The notes under the pieces were generated by a model. That model worked only from the letters and a program-made list of their open reading frames with translations, was not told the DNA's origin and made no database searches. Below are positions 39,243 through 49,304 of a stretch of DNA of 64,000 nt, piece after piece. Source of the stretch: Massilia sp. Leaf139. GTDB taxonomy: Bacteria > Pseudomonadota > Gammaproteobacteria > Burkholderiales > Burkholderiaceae_D. A program made the position numbers and the translations under genes. The stretch covers positions 62,001 through 126,000 of the forward strand of contig NZ_LMOJ01000026.1 of assembly GCF_001424165.1 (NCBI RefSeq). The letters are read 5' to 3'. The first letter of the stretch is position 1. Each line of letters opens with the position of its first letter.

Positions 39243-41303
39243 TTACCAGATCCTGACGCGATCCTGCGGCGCCAGGTACAGCGCCTGCCCCGGCTTCACG
39301 TCGAAGGCACGGTACCAGGCGTCCAGGTTGCGCACGATGTAGGTGCGGTACTGGGACGGCGCATGGCCGTCGGTCAGCACGGCGCGCCGCAGCGAGGCTT
39401 CGCGCGCCTTGCTGCGCCAGCCCTGGGCGAAGCCGGTGAAGAACTGGCGGTCGGCCTCGACCGTCTTGCCGTTCGGCGTGGTCTTGAAGGCATCGTAGGC
39501 CGCGGCGACGCCGGCCAGGTCGGCCAGGTTTTCGCTCAGCGTGAGCTGGCCGTTGACGGCCAGATCCGGGAAGGGTTTGTAGGCGCCGTACTGGGCGACC
39601 AGCTTGCCGGAGGCCGCCTTGAAATGCGCCAGGTCTTCCTTCGTCCACCAGTCGCGCAGGCGGCCCTGGGCGTCGAACTGGGCGCCCTGGTCGTCGAAGC
39701 TGTGGCTGATCTCGTGGCCGATGATCGAGCCGATCGCGCCGTAGTTGGCGGCGTCCGAGCCTTTCGGGTCGAAGAACGGCGGCTGCAGGATGGCGGCCGG
39801 GAAGTTCATCGCGTTCTGCAGCGGCAGGTTGACGGCATTGACCAGCTGCGGCGGCATGGCCCAGTCGGTGCGCTCCGGCTTGCGGCCGAGCTTGGCGAGT
39901 TCCTGCTGGTAATGGTATTCCTCGGCGCGAACCGTGTTGCCGAAGGCGTCGCCGGCGACGATGCGCAGGCCGTCGTAGGACTTCCAGCGCTCCGGATAGC
40001 CGATGCCGACATACATCGAGGTCACCTTGGCCTTGGCCTGGGCGCGGGTGGCCGGCGCCATCCAGTCGAGCTTGTCGATGCGGCGGCTGAAGGCGTCGAT
40101 GATGTTCGCCACCATGGCCTGCACGCGTGCCTTGTTTTCGGCCGGGAAATAGCGGGCGACATAGATCTTGCCCACGGCCTCGTCCATCGCCGCATTGGTG
40201 GCGCCCAGGGCGCGCTTCCAGCGAACCGACTGCTGCGGCGTGCCGCTGAGGGTCTTGCCGTTGAACTCGAAACGCTGGTCGGCGAAGGCCTTCGGCAGCA
40301 GGCTGGCATATTGGTTCAGCTTGTGGAAGGCCAGGTAGTCGCGCCAGGTGGCCACATCCGCATCGGCCAGCAGCTTGGCCGCGCCGATGACGGCGCTCGG
40401 GTGGTAGACCTGGAAGCGCTCCTGGCCGGACAAGCCAGCCGCCTTGAAAAAGGCGCTCCAGTCGATGCCGGGCGCCTTGGCGGCGAACTCTTTCGCCGTC
40501 CAGACATTGTTCGATCTCTGGATGTTGGCCGAATCCTCGCGCGTGGCATGGGTTTGCGCCAGCGCCAGCTCGAGTTCGAACACGCGCGCGGCGCGTTCGT
40601 CGGACTTGTCCATGCCGGCCAGCTTCAGCATGGCGGCGATGTGCTGCTGGTACTTCGTGCGCAACTCGGCCATGCGCGCATTGTTCTCGAGATAGTAGGC
40701 CCGATCCGGCAGGCCGAGGCCGCCCTGCAGCAGGTAAGGCAGGTTGCACGACGGGTCAAGTAGCCCCTGCGCGACCCACAGGCCGAACAGGTTCTCGGTA
40801 TGGAAATTGGTGGCATTCAGCGGGTCGACGTCGGCGCGGATGGAAGCGCCCAGCGCGCGCACCAGCGCCGCCTTGTCCTTGATGCCGGCGATGCTCGCCA
40901 ACATCGGCTTGATGGGGGCCAGGCCGCGCTTCTCGATGCCGGCCTCGTCCATATAGGCGGCGTAGAAGTCGGCCACCTTGCGCGCTTCGCCGCTCGTCGC
41001 CTTGTCGGCGCCCAGTTCCTCGATCATCTTGGCGATGCGGGCATTCGTCTCCTCGGCCAGCGCGCCCATCGCGCTCCAGGAGCCGCGGTCGGCCGGGATC
41101 TCGGTCTTGGCGAGCCAGTCGCCGTTGGCATAGGTGAAGAAATCCTCGCCCGGCAGCACCGTCATGGCGGGGGTTTTGGTCGCGGCGGGTTTCTCGGCGG
41201 GGCCCTTGACCTGGGCGGCGTCCTGGGCCGAGGCGGCGGGAAGCAGGCCCGCGCACAAGGCAAGCGCGACGGCGGTCTTGGAGAGTGTCCAGCAAGTCTT
41301 CAT
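39243..41303 (-). CDS. M13 family metallopeptidase (neprilysin/PepO-like)
   Basis: 686 residues with a signal peptide (KTAVALALCAGLLPAASA). The zinc site is GHEISHSFDDQG plus ENLADLAG downstream. The C-terminus ends DRVRIW, close to the typical CxxW terminus but without the cysteine. It probably degrades oligopeptides in the periplasm. The ATG at 41303 with AAAGGA is preferred over one at 41324, which would overlap the M1 stop. It is coupled to the M1 gene. Confidence 0.93.
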   Translation of the reverse strand: MKTCWTLSKTAVALALCAGLLPAASAQDAAQVKGPAEKPAATKTPAMTVLPGEDFFTYANGDWLAKTEIPADRGSWSAMGALAEETNARIAKMIEELGADKATSGEARKVADFYAAYMDEAGIEKRGLAPIKPMLASIAGIKDKAALVRALGASIRADVDPLNATNFHTENLFGLWVAQGLLDPSCNLPYLLQGGLGLPDRAYYLENNARMAELRTKYQQHIAAMLKLAGMDKSDERAARVFELELALAQTHATREDSANIQRSNNVWTAKEFAAKAPGIDWSAFFKAAGLSGQERFQVYHPSAVIGAAKLLADADVATWRDYLAFHKLNQYASLLPKAFADQRFEFNGKTLSGTPQQSVRWKRALGATNAAMDEAVGKIYVARYFPAENKARVQAMVANIIDAFSRRIDKLDWMAPATRAQAKAKVTSMYVGIGYPERWKSYDGLRIVAGDAFGNTVRAEEYHYQQELAKLGRKPERTDWAMPPQLVNAVNLPLQNAMNFPAAILQPPFFDPKGSDAANYGAIGSIIGHEISHSFDDQGAQFDAQGRLRDWWTKEDLAHFKAASGKLVAQYGAYKPFPDLAVNGQLTLSENLADLAGVAAAYDAFKTTPNGKTVEADRQFFTGFAQGWRSKAREASLRRAVLTDGHAPSQYRTYIVRNLDAWYRAFDVKPGQALYLAPQDRVRIW

Positions 41304-41323
41304 GCGTTTCCTTTGGTTTTTCA

Positions 41324-43969
41324 TTACTGTTGCGCCGCCTGCAATGCAGCCCGTACCTGCGGCAGCAGGCGCGCCTTTTGCGCTGCGCGCACGCGGATGC
41401 CGTTTCCGACCCGACGTGCTTCGACCAGCGCATCCGGGCCGAAGTTCTGGCCTACGTACTGTTCCATCATATCCGCATGACGCGCGTCAGAGGAGCCGGC
41501 GACGACGGAGGCGAGCGCGCGGTTGCGGCCGACGGCGTCGGTGCTTTTCAGCAGGGTGTCACGGTTGGCGACGGCAAAGGCCCAGGCCTGATCCGGATGC
41601 TCGCGCCCGACGCCGGCCACGATCACGCTCGACAGGTTGGCCGGCATTTCCGGCGAGATCGCCATGCGCAGCGCGTCGGCGGCCAGGGCCGGATCGCGCA
41701 CAAGGGTCATGGCGCCGCCGAAGCGGTTGCGCTCCTCGTCGGTGGCGGCGGCCGCTGCCTGCTTGCCGAGTGCGGCATAGGTGGCGCCGTCGGCATAGCG
41801 GCCCACCGTGTTGACGACGAAGTCGAGCATTTCCGGGCTGATCGAATCCGGATCGGCCTGGAAACGGGCGAAGCGCCGGCGCGCCTCGTCGATGGCCCGC
41901 TCGTCGCCGGAACGCGCCAGGCTGGCCGCCAGCAGCGCGCGCAGCTGGCGATCCTCGGCGGATTCGCCCGCCTTGGGCTCCCAGCCGAGCGCGGCGAAGC
42001 GCGGCGCCAGGAAGCGCAGCACGAACTGGCGGATCAGGGCCTGCTCGGGTTCGCCGCGGGCGAGGTTGTCGAGGCTGCCCAGGTTCGACAGGATCGAGGT
42101 CCATACGGCCAGGCGCGGCTCGTTGCCGTACTTGGCCACCAGGCTCATGTAGGCGTCGAGCGGCATGCGTCCGGCCGTGACCAGGCTCCAGGTGTCGGTC
42201 AAGAGTTTCAGGCGGGTCGGGTCGGGCAGGCGCGCCGCGTCGCGCGCCAGGGCGTCGAAGCTGGCGCGGTCGTACTGGATGCGGAAGAAGCCGACGCTGT
42301 GCGGATCGACCACCAGCGTGCCCTCGCAGCTGCCCTGCACGACCGTGGTGTCGCGCCCTGCCAGCAAGGTGTACCAGGCCTTGCCGTTGACGGTGCCGAC
42401 CTGCAGCGGCACGTTCCACAGGCGGTTCTCCGGCGCCGGTTCGTCGAGGCGGAACTGTTCCTGCGATAAGGTGACCTTGCGCTTGCCGTCCTCGCAGGCC
42501 TGGCGCACCGAGATCAGCGGGTAGCCGGGCTGGGTCGTCCAGTCGGCCGCCAGCTTGCTCACCGGCTTGCCAGAGGCCTTTTCGATCGCCGCCCACAGGT
42601 CGGCCGTGGTCGTGTTCGAGTACTGGTGCTTGGCCATGTAGGCGCGGATGCCCTTGCGGAAGTGATCCTCGCCCACATAGGCTTCCAGCATGCGCAGGAA
42701 GCCCTGCCCTTTCACATAGGTGATGGCATCGAATGCCCCGGCGGCCTGCTCCTCGTTGTCGATGCGGGTCTGGATCGGGTGCGTGGTCTTGCGCGCATCG
42801 AGGTTGAGCACGCCCTCGCGCTCGGCGATGCCGTCGAGATAGGGACGCCATTCCGGGTGGAAGTGCTCGGTGGCCTTGGCCGCCATCCAGGACGCAAAGC
42901 CTTCGTTCAGCCACAGGTTGTCCCACCAGGCCATGGTGACCAGGTTGCCGAACCACTGGTGCGCCACCTCGTGGGCATTGACCTCGAAAGTGAGTTTCTT
43001 GACGTCTTCCGGGCTCCGCTTCGGGTCGTACAAGAGCGTCGATTCGTTGTAGACGATGCCGCCCCAGTTTTCCATCGCCCCGTTGAAACCGCCGGGAATC
43101 GCGATCTGGTCGAGCTTGGCGAGCGGATACGGCACGCCAAAGTAATTATTGTAGTAGCGCAGCAGATCCTTGGTGGCCTGCAGCGGGAACGCGGTCGAGC
43201 CAAGCTTGCCGGCGGTGGTGACGATGCCGATCTCGACGCCGTCCTGACGCGCCGCCACGCGCTCCATCTCGCCCGCCACCAGCACCACCAGGTAGCTCGG
43301 CATCTTCGGCGTCGACGCGAACGAGATGCGCTGCAGGCCGCCGGCGAGCTTTTCCTGCTTCTCGACGGGCGTGTTGGAATAGGCCTTGAAGCTGCCCGGC
43401 ACGTCCACCGTCAACTTGAAACGCGCGCGGAATGCGGGTTCGTCCCAGGTCGGCAGCATGCGCCGCGCATCCGAAGGTTCCATCGTGGTGGCGATCAGCT
43501 TCTTGCTGGCCCCGCCGGCCTTGTAGCCGACCTGGAACAGGCCGCGGCCTTCGCGGTTGATCTGGCCGGAAAAGTTCAGTGCGAGCGTATAGCGGCCGGG
43601 TGCCAGCGGCGCGCCGAGCTCGAAAGCGAGCGTTTCCTGTTCCTTGTCGAGGATCGGGGTCAGGACGCGTTCGGGCATGCCGCGTCCGCTCAGGACGGCG
43701 CGCTCGATATCGAGGTTGGCGGCATTCAGGACGATGCGCCGCGTCGGCTGCAGCACCTCGATCTCGACGCGCTGGCGGCCGCGGAAGGTGTCGGCGGCGA
43801 TGTCGGGCACGAGGTGGGCGTCGTACAGCAGGGGGATAACGTCCTTGGGCAGCTTGCCGGGAGTGGTGGCGAACGCGAACGGGACTTCGGCCTGGGCGGC
43901 GGCGCCGGCCAGCGCCAGCGTCAACGCAACGGCGGTGCCAACGGCGCCCCTTGCTCGGTGGTCTCTCAT
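41324..43969 (-). CDS. M1 family aminopeptidase
   Basis: 881 residues with a signal peptide (GTAVALTLALAGAAAQA). It has the exopeptidase motif NGAMENWG and the zinc motif HEVAHQWFGNLVTM with a downstream WLNEGFA glutamate, plus the ERAP1-like C-terminal domain. It trims N-terminal residues of peptides. AGAGGA precedes the ATG. It is the first gene of the M1-M13-methyltransferase operon. Confidence 0.94.
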   Translation of the reverse strand: MRDHRARGAVGTAVALTLALAGAAAQAEVPFAFATTPGKLPKDVIPLLYDAHLVPDIAADTFRGRQRVEIEVLQPTRRIVLNAANLDIERAVLSGRGMPERVLTPILDKEQETLAFELGAPLAPGRYTLALNFSGQINREGRGLFQVGYKAGGASKKLIATTMEPSDARRMLPTWDEPAFRARFKLTVDVPGSFKAYSNTPVEKQEKLAGGLQRISFASTPKMPSYLVVLVAGEMERVAARQDGVEIGIVTTAGKLGSTAFPLQATKDLLRYYNNYFGVPYPLAKLDQIAIPGGFNGAMENWGGIVYNESTLLYDPKRSPEDVKKLTFEVNAHEVAHQWFGNLVTMAWWDNLWLNEGFASWMAAKATEHFHPEWRPYLDGIAEREGVLNLDARKTTHPIQTRIDNEEQAAGAFDAITYVKGQGFLRMLEAYVGEDHFRKGIRAYMAKHQYSNTTTADLWAAIEKASGKPVSKLAADWTTQPGYPLISVRQACEDGKRKVTLSQEQFRLDEPAPENRLWNVPLQVGTVNGKAWYTLLAGRDTTVVQGSCEGTLVVDPHSVGFFRIQYDRASFDALARDAARLPDPTRLKLLTDTWSLVTAGRMPLDAYMSLVAKYGNEPRLAVWTSILSNLGSLDNLARGEPEQALIRQFVLRFLAPRFAALGWEPKAGESAEDRQLRALLAASLARSGDERAIDEARRRFARFQADPDSISPEMLDFVVNTVGRYADGATYAALGKQAAAAATDEERNRFGGAMTLVRDPALAADALRMAISPEMPANLSSVIVAGVGREHPDQAWAFAVANRDTLLKSTDAVGRNRALASVVAGSSDARHADMMEQYVGQNFGPDALVEARRVGNGIRVRAAQKARLLPQVRAALQAAQQ

Positions 43970-44241
43970 GATTTCCTCTTTACTTTTATTATATTGGCGC
44001 CGCGCCTGGCGCAGCGACCCAGCACGCACTCTAAGGGAAGCGGCGCGGCGCCGGTCGAGGAATGCGACAGACGGCAAAAACAGCCGCTGGAATGCAAAAA
44101 AACGGCACTGCGACGCAGGGCAAACGGGGAAGAGAAAAATTTTCAATTATTTTTGCAAACAACCCTAAAGTTCCAGCGGACTCTGCCGTAAAAGGAGGAC
44201 AACCGGCAATCCGGCCGGAAAATCATTGCAGTGGTGTCAAC

Positions 44242-44523
44242 ATGACCTCCAACGAAGTCCTCGCTATGTACGAAAATATCGCCGGCCTGACGGGCAAGAT
44301 GGCCGCGGCGGCGCAAGCGGGCGACTGGAACGGTTTCGATAACCTGCAGGCGCAATGCGCCACCCAGGCGAGCGCGACTGCCACCGGCGTTCCTGCCCTG
44401 GACGGCGCCAAGCGCCTGCGCAAGATCGACCTGCTCAAGCAGATCATGGCCAACGACCGCGCCGTGCGCGACGTGACCGAACCGTGGATGGGCCAGCTGG
44501 ATCGCGCGATGCGCGCGCACTGA
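44242..44523 (+). CDS. FliT-like protein
   Basis: 93 residues, all helical: YENIAGLTGKMAAAAQAGDW near the N-terminus and RKIDLLKQIMANDRAVRDVTEPWM near the end. This resembles FliT-type flagellar export chaperones (the ILxNDxxIRxLTEPWM pattern). No flagellar gene is near. The start is uncertain: the best Shine-Dalgarno (AAAGGAGG at 44193) lies 40 bp upstream of this ATG. Confidence 0.6.
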   Translation: MTSNEVLAMYENIAGLTGKMAAAAQAGDWNGFDNLQAQCATQASATATGVPALDGAKRLRKIDLLKQIMANDRAVRDVTEPWMGQLDRAMRAH

Positions 44524-44539
44524 GTTTCCGTCCCTTTGT

Positions 44540-44569
44540 AAAAAAAAGCGCCTGCGGGCGCTTTTTTTT
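44540..44569 (+). terminator. Rho-independent terminator after the FliT-like gene
   Basis: AAAAAAAGCGCC pairs with GGGCGCTTTTTTT around a TGC loop, giving a long U-tract. The symmetric A-run allows some function on both strands. Confidence 0.9.
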
Positions 44570-44601
44570 ATTGCTCACATCCGCCATTAAATCGACAGGC
44601 A

Positions 44602-44838
44602 ACAAAAAGGCGCCCGAAGGCGCCTGTCTGCTACGGGAGACCCGTATGAATTCGGAGAGCAACACCAGGTAATCCGGGTGCTGCCTCTTTGCCGGTTGCA
44701 TCCGGCGTCCTCTGCCGCTGTTGGCAGCATGACCGCTTCCGGAAACAGGCGCCTTGCGGCGTACATCCGGTACCCGCGCCACGCTATCGGTGGTGGCTGC
44801 GCCGGACTCTGTTCCGTTTTGTGGTTTTGATAACCAAC
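44602..44838 (-). ncRNA. Candidate structured small RNA
   Basis: The 366-bp gap 44524-44889 holds no gene. On the minus strand a promoter (TACACA, 16 bp, TATACT) is followed by ~237 nt with successive hairpins: CCGGA...TCCGG with inner GCC-GCAA-GGC, CTGCC-N6-GGCAG, GCCGG-ATGCAA-CCGGC, CACC...GGTG and TACGGG-TCT-CCCGTA. It ends in AGGCGCC-TTCG-GGCGCCT plus T-run. I could not match it to 6S, RNase P, SRP RNA or a known riboswitch. Confidence 0.45.
44608..44625 (-). terminator. UUCG-loop rho-independent terminator
   Basis: A 7-bp stem, AGGCGCC with its complement, has a C(UUCG)G tetraloop on the minus strand and is followed by TTTTTGTTG. It ends the candidate RNA, or read-through from the FimV-like gene. 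Confidence 0.8.
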
Positions 44839-44844
44839 AAATCC

Positions 44845-44872
44845 AGTATAGCGCAAATTTTGCAGTTGTGTA
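44845..44872 (-). promoter_or_regulatory. Sigma-70-like promoter for the candidate RNA
   Basis: On the minus strand, TACACA (44872-44867), a 16-bp spacer and TATACT (44850-44845) match consensus at 4/6 and 5/6, in an AT-rich patch of a GC-rich genome. The expected start is near 44838. Confidence 0.5.
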
Positions 44873-44889
44873 GACGATTCGTGCGCGCC

Positions 44890-46113
44890 TCATTCCGGCT
44901 GCGCTACCGCCTCTTCAAGCACCGGTTCGGCGGCCTCTGGCGCCCGGGCGGGCTTGGCACGGTTCGGCATCAGGCGCGCCTTCACGGCCGCCATGAAGTG
45001 CGGTTTCGGCTCGCCCTCGCCCGCCGCTCCGGCCTTCGGCACCCGCGCCGGCTTGTGCGCCGCCTGGATCTTGCCGACGCCCGCCTGCTTGCGGCGTTTC
45101 AGCAGCACCAGCAGCAGGGCGGCGAGCGCGGCCACGATGCCGGCGCCGGTGCCGATCAGCAGCCATGGCGTTTCCGCGGCCGGCGGCTCGGGCTTTTTCG
45201 GTTTGCGGTGGATGCGCGGTGCGCCTTTCGGATGATCCTGCTGGGCTTCGGCCTTGGCGGGCGCCGGAGCCGGGATCGCGGGCGCAGTGGCGGACGCGCC
45301 TTGCAGCACTTGCACCTTTTCTTCGAGCTTGCCCAGCTGCTGGTGCAGGGCCGCGTTCTTTTCGCCGAGCGCGACGCAGGCGTTCAGGGGAGCACTGGCC
45401 GGCTGCGGGGCGCAGCTGGGGGCGTTGGCGGGCACAGCGAGAGCTGGCGCTTCCACCTTCTTCGGCGGCGCGGGCTTCGGTTGTACGGGCTTCGGTTGTA
45501 CGGGCTTGAGTTGCACCGGCTTCGGCGGCGCCTTGGGCGCGGCCTTGCGCGGCGCGGATGCGGCCGGCTGGCCGTTCGCTTCCACATATTCCTCGCCCGC
45601 GTGCAGGGCGGCGGCCGGGCGCGGTACCGGTGCCGGGCTGCGGAGCGATGCAGCCGGCAGCACGGCCGGCTGCGGAGCCACGGCCTCGCGCACGGGCATC
45701 GGCGCCGGTGCAGGCGCCGGATTCGGATCCGGCGTCAGCCACAGCGTGACGAGACGGACATTGCGCCCGCCGCCGTCGGTCAGCTCCAGATAGACGTGCA
45801 GGTGGCGGCTCTCCACCGGTTTGAGCGAGGTCAGGTGCAGGAACTGACGGCCGTCGCGGCGCGTCACACTCATGTTCAAGCTCGAGAGTACCGGCGGCAT
45901 CGCGATGTTCGCGCCGCGGTAGACGTCCGGGTGGGCCAGGCGCACCTTGACCGGCGTAGCAGGATCCTCGATCAGGTTCAGCTCGACGTCGGCCACCAGT
46001 GCCTGGCCGATGTGGCTGCGCACCTGGGCGTCGCCCAGTTCGGCGGCGTGGGCGGACGCCATGGCGCCTGCGGCAAGCAATGCGGGAAGGAGGAAAAATG
46101 AGCGACGCGCCAT
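44890..46113 (-). CDS. FimV-like protein
   Basis: 407 residues. It has a signal peptide (FFLLPALLAAGAMASAHA), then a FimV-core-like N-terminal domain (LGDAQVRSHIGQALVADVELNLIED at its start). A long Pro/Ala/Lys-rich region follows with PKPVQ repeats (~195-215), then a short coiled coil (ALGEKNAALHQQLGKLEEKV), one membrane helix (~325-347) and a basic tail. FimV organises pili and polar complexes by binding peptidoglycan; no clear LysM motif is seen here, so the role is inferred. It is divergent from fumC. Confidence 0.72.
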   Translation of the reverse strand: MARRSFFLLPALLAAGAMASAHAAELGDAQVRSHIGQALVADVELNLIEDPATPVKVRLAHPDVYRGANIAMPPVLSSLNMSVTRRDGRQFLHLTSLKPVESRHLHVYLELTDGGGRNVRLVTLWLTPDPNPAPAPAPMPVREAVAPQPAVLPAASLRSPAPVPRPAAALHAGEEYVEANGQPAASAPRKAAPKAPPKPVQLKPVQPKPVQPKPAPPKKVEAPALAVPANAPSCAPQPASAPLNACVALGEKNAALHQQLGKLEEKVQVLQGASATAPAIPAPAPAKAEAQQDHPKGAPRIHRKPKKPEPPAAETPWLLIGTGAGIVAALAALLLVLLKRRKQAGVGKIQAAHKPARVPKAGAAGEGEPKPHFMAAVKARLMPNRAKPARAPEAAEPVLEEAVAQPE

Positions 46114-46204
46114 GGGATGGAAGAATTTGTAGCCTAAGCGTAATTAACGGGTGTTCGGATACACTCTTTAGCTCCCGCTTCGAAATAAATAACAGGACAA
46201 GTTC

Positions 46205-47599
<1,395 letters not shown>

Positions 47600-47680
47600 G
47601 CGCCGCGGCGGCACGCTCCGGCGCCCTCCCCCCTTGCGCCGGGCCCAAGCGTGCGCCCTACAATTTTTCCTGAGGATAGT

Positions 47681-47893
47681 ATGCAAAAGACAACATTCGA
47701 ACTGACATCCGAGTTCGTCGAACTCAACCAGCTGCTGAAACTGGTCGGCCTGTGCGACAGCGGCGGCGCCGGCAAGAACATGGTGGCCAGTGGCGTGGTG
47801 TCGGTCGATGGCAAGAAAGAGCTGCGCAAGACTGCAAAGATCCGCACCGGCCAGACCGTGACCGTGGGCGACGTGCGGATCTCCGTGCAGTAG
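47681..47893 (+). CDS. S4-domain RNA-binding protein (YbcJ-like)
   Basis: 70 residues forming a single S4 RNA-binding fold (FVELNQLLKLVGLCDSGGAG ... SVDGKKELRKTAKI ... GQTVTVGDVRI). E. coli YbcJ is the nearest known type; it is probably ribosome- or RNA-associated. TGAGGA lies 5-10 nt before the ATG. Confidence 0.88.
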   Translation: MQKTTFELTSEFVELNQLLKLVGLCDSGGAGKNMVASGVVSVDGKKELRKTAKIRTGQTVTVGDVRISVQ

Positions 47894-47993
47894 GACTACC
47901 GGACTCGACGGCGCACGTTTGCGCGCAGACAAACGCGACCGGTAGCCCTTGTGTAAATTTTAAGACGTGATCAACCGGCTTAAGGTGAAGGCA

Positions 47994-48278
47994 ATGGAAA
48001 CCCCGGAAGAAAACCCGCAAACGCAGGAAAGGCTGATCGGCGACCTGCGCCTCGTCATCGAGAACGCGCAAGAGCTGCTGAAAAACACCGATCAGTACAC
48101 GAGCGTCCTTTACCAGAACGCGCGTGCCAAGCTGGCGATGGCGCTCAACGCCGCCAACGAAGAACTGGAACGCTTCGAAGACGCGCAGTTGACCCGCATG
48201 ATGGAAGCGACCCGCCTGGCTACCGAGGGCTGCGCCGGCCTGAGCGGCGAAGAGCGCATCCTGCGCGCTTTCCATTGA
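47994..48278 (+). CDS. DUF883 (ElaB/YqjD-like) protein lacking a membrane anchor
   Basis: 94 residues, helical, with the N-terminal DUF883 pattern (RLIGDLRLVIENAQELLKNT). E. coli ElaB/YqjD bind ribosomes and sit in the membrane through a C-terminal helix; here the C-terminus is hydrophilic, so the anchor is absent. AAGGTG lies 7 nt before the ATG at 47994. Confidence 0.65.
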   Translation: METPEENPQTQERLIGDLRLVIENAQELLKNTDQYTSVLYQNARAKLAMALNAANEELERFEDAQLTRMMEATRLATEGCAGLSGEERILRAFH

Positions 48279-48382
48279 GTTCACGCGGCGCCGCCCTGGC
48301 GCCGCGGCTTTCCTTCGAGCGCATGCCAGCGTCTCGAACGGCCTTGCCTGATTCCACTTCCCTGCTCGGCACCTCTGAACGC

Positions 48383-48410
48383 AAAAAACCCGCACGCGGC
48401 GCGTCACGGG
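48383..48410 (-). terminator. Rho-independent terminator of the GspAB-MobB-YjfB operon
   Basis: On the minus strand, CCCGTGACGC-GCC-GCGTGCGGG forms an imperfect stem followed by TTTTTT. Confidence 0.75.
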
Positions 48411-48420
48411 TTCGTAGGGG

Positions 48421-48444
48421 TCATTGAGGCAATGGCCTCAATGA
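48421..48444. repeat. Hairpin TCATTGAGGC-AATG-GCCTCAATGA
   Basis: A perfect 10-bp inverted repeat with a 4-nt loop and no T-run, between the YjfB-like stop and the terminator. It may stabilise the mRNA 3' end. Confidence 0.7.
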
Positions 48445-48520
48445 CGGGTTCACCGGACTCCCGAGTCCACGCGGTACACCAGCCGAACATCAGCCGGTGA
48501 CGGGAAACGCTACAGCCGAA

Positions 48521-48721
48521 TCAGGCCGTCGTATTGATCTTGCTGCCCAGGTGCGCCGGCAGGTTCTGCACCGGCTGCGGCGGCTGCAGGCCGTCGAGGA
48601 TCTGGGTCATGGCCGACTTCTGCATGTCCTGCTGCTTCTTCAGCATGGTCACCGCGACCTCTTCCTTGCGGCCGGTCTCGGCGATGGTGGTAGACAACTT
48701 GGCGATGCTGGTGACGTCCAT
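48521..48721 (-). CDS. YjfB-like putative motility protein
   Basis: 66 residues: MDVTSIAKLSTTIAETGRKE, then AVTMLKKQQDMQKSAMTQIL and an HLGSKINTTA tail. It fits the small YjfB family (MDV..IA.L...LKKA.D...L......LG..ID). Its function is unproven. AGGAG precedes the ATG. It follows mobB by 19 bp and is likely co-transcribed. Confidence 0.72.
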   Translation of the reverse strand: MDVTSIAKLSTTIAETGRKEEVAVTMLKKQQDMQKSAMTQILDGLQPPQPVQNLPAHLGSKINTTA

Positions 48722-48740
48722 GACGGTCTCCTGATGAGGG

Positions 48741-49304
48741 TTATCCTCTGTTATCGGCTTGTTTTTCGGAAACTTTAGGATTTGCCAGCATCCATTCGCT
48801 GAGCCAGCCCAGGACGTCCTGCGGGCGGTTCAGGTCGAGCCAGGCTGCAGCCACGCCGTCGGGCGCCGCCGCGTCCGAAGCGACGGCGACGACCAGCGGA
48901 TCGTGGGGATACAAGGGCGCACGTCCCAGCGCCGGCCGGAAGACTTCGAGTTTCGGCAACGGCTCCCATTTGTAGCCCTCGACCAGGGTCAGGTCGGCCG
49001 GCGCCAGGCGCGCCAGCTGTTCCGCCAGCGGCGGCTCTTCCATCCCGCGCAGTTCGCGCAGGATGGCGTAGCGGTAGGGCGAGGCGATCATCACCTCGGC
49101 CGCCCCGGCCATGCGCAGGCGCGCGCTGTCCTTGTGCGGCGGTTCGAGTTCGATGTCGTGGTGGCTGTGCTTGACGACGTTCACGCGCAGGCCGCGCGCG
49201 GCCAGTTGCGCCACGAGGAATTCGAGCAGCGTGGTCTTGCCGCTGCCCGACCAGCCGACCACGGCCAGCACGGCGGGCGCGGGAGCGGGATCAATAACCG
49301 ACAC
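48741..49304 (-). CDS. mobB: Molybdopterin-guanine dinucleotide biosynthesis protein B
   Basis: A 187-residue GTP-binding adaptor for molybdenum cofactor maturation. The P-loop GWSGSGKT is at 17-24, followed by [20 protein letters not shown] and [16 protein letters not shown], all MobB hallmarks. It starts with GTG inside the last 14 bases of gspB, an unusual functional neighbour. mobA is not in the window. Confidence 0.9.
   Translation of the reverse strand: MSVIDPAPAPAVLAVVGWSGSGKTTLLEFLVAQLAARGLRVNVVKHSHHDIELEPPHKDSARLRMAGAAEVMIASPYRYAILRELRGMEEPPLAEQLARLAPADLTLVEGYKWEPLPKLEVFRPALGRAPLYPHDPLVVAVASDAAAPDGVAAAWLDLNRPQDVLGWLSEWMLANPKVSEKQADNRG

Noticed and set aside
48383-48444. Small RNA gene between the DUF883-like and YjfB-like genes
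   Set aside because: Only a terminator and one extra hairpin are present; no promoter-like element supports an independent RNA.
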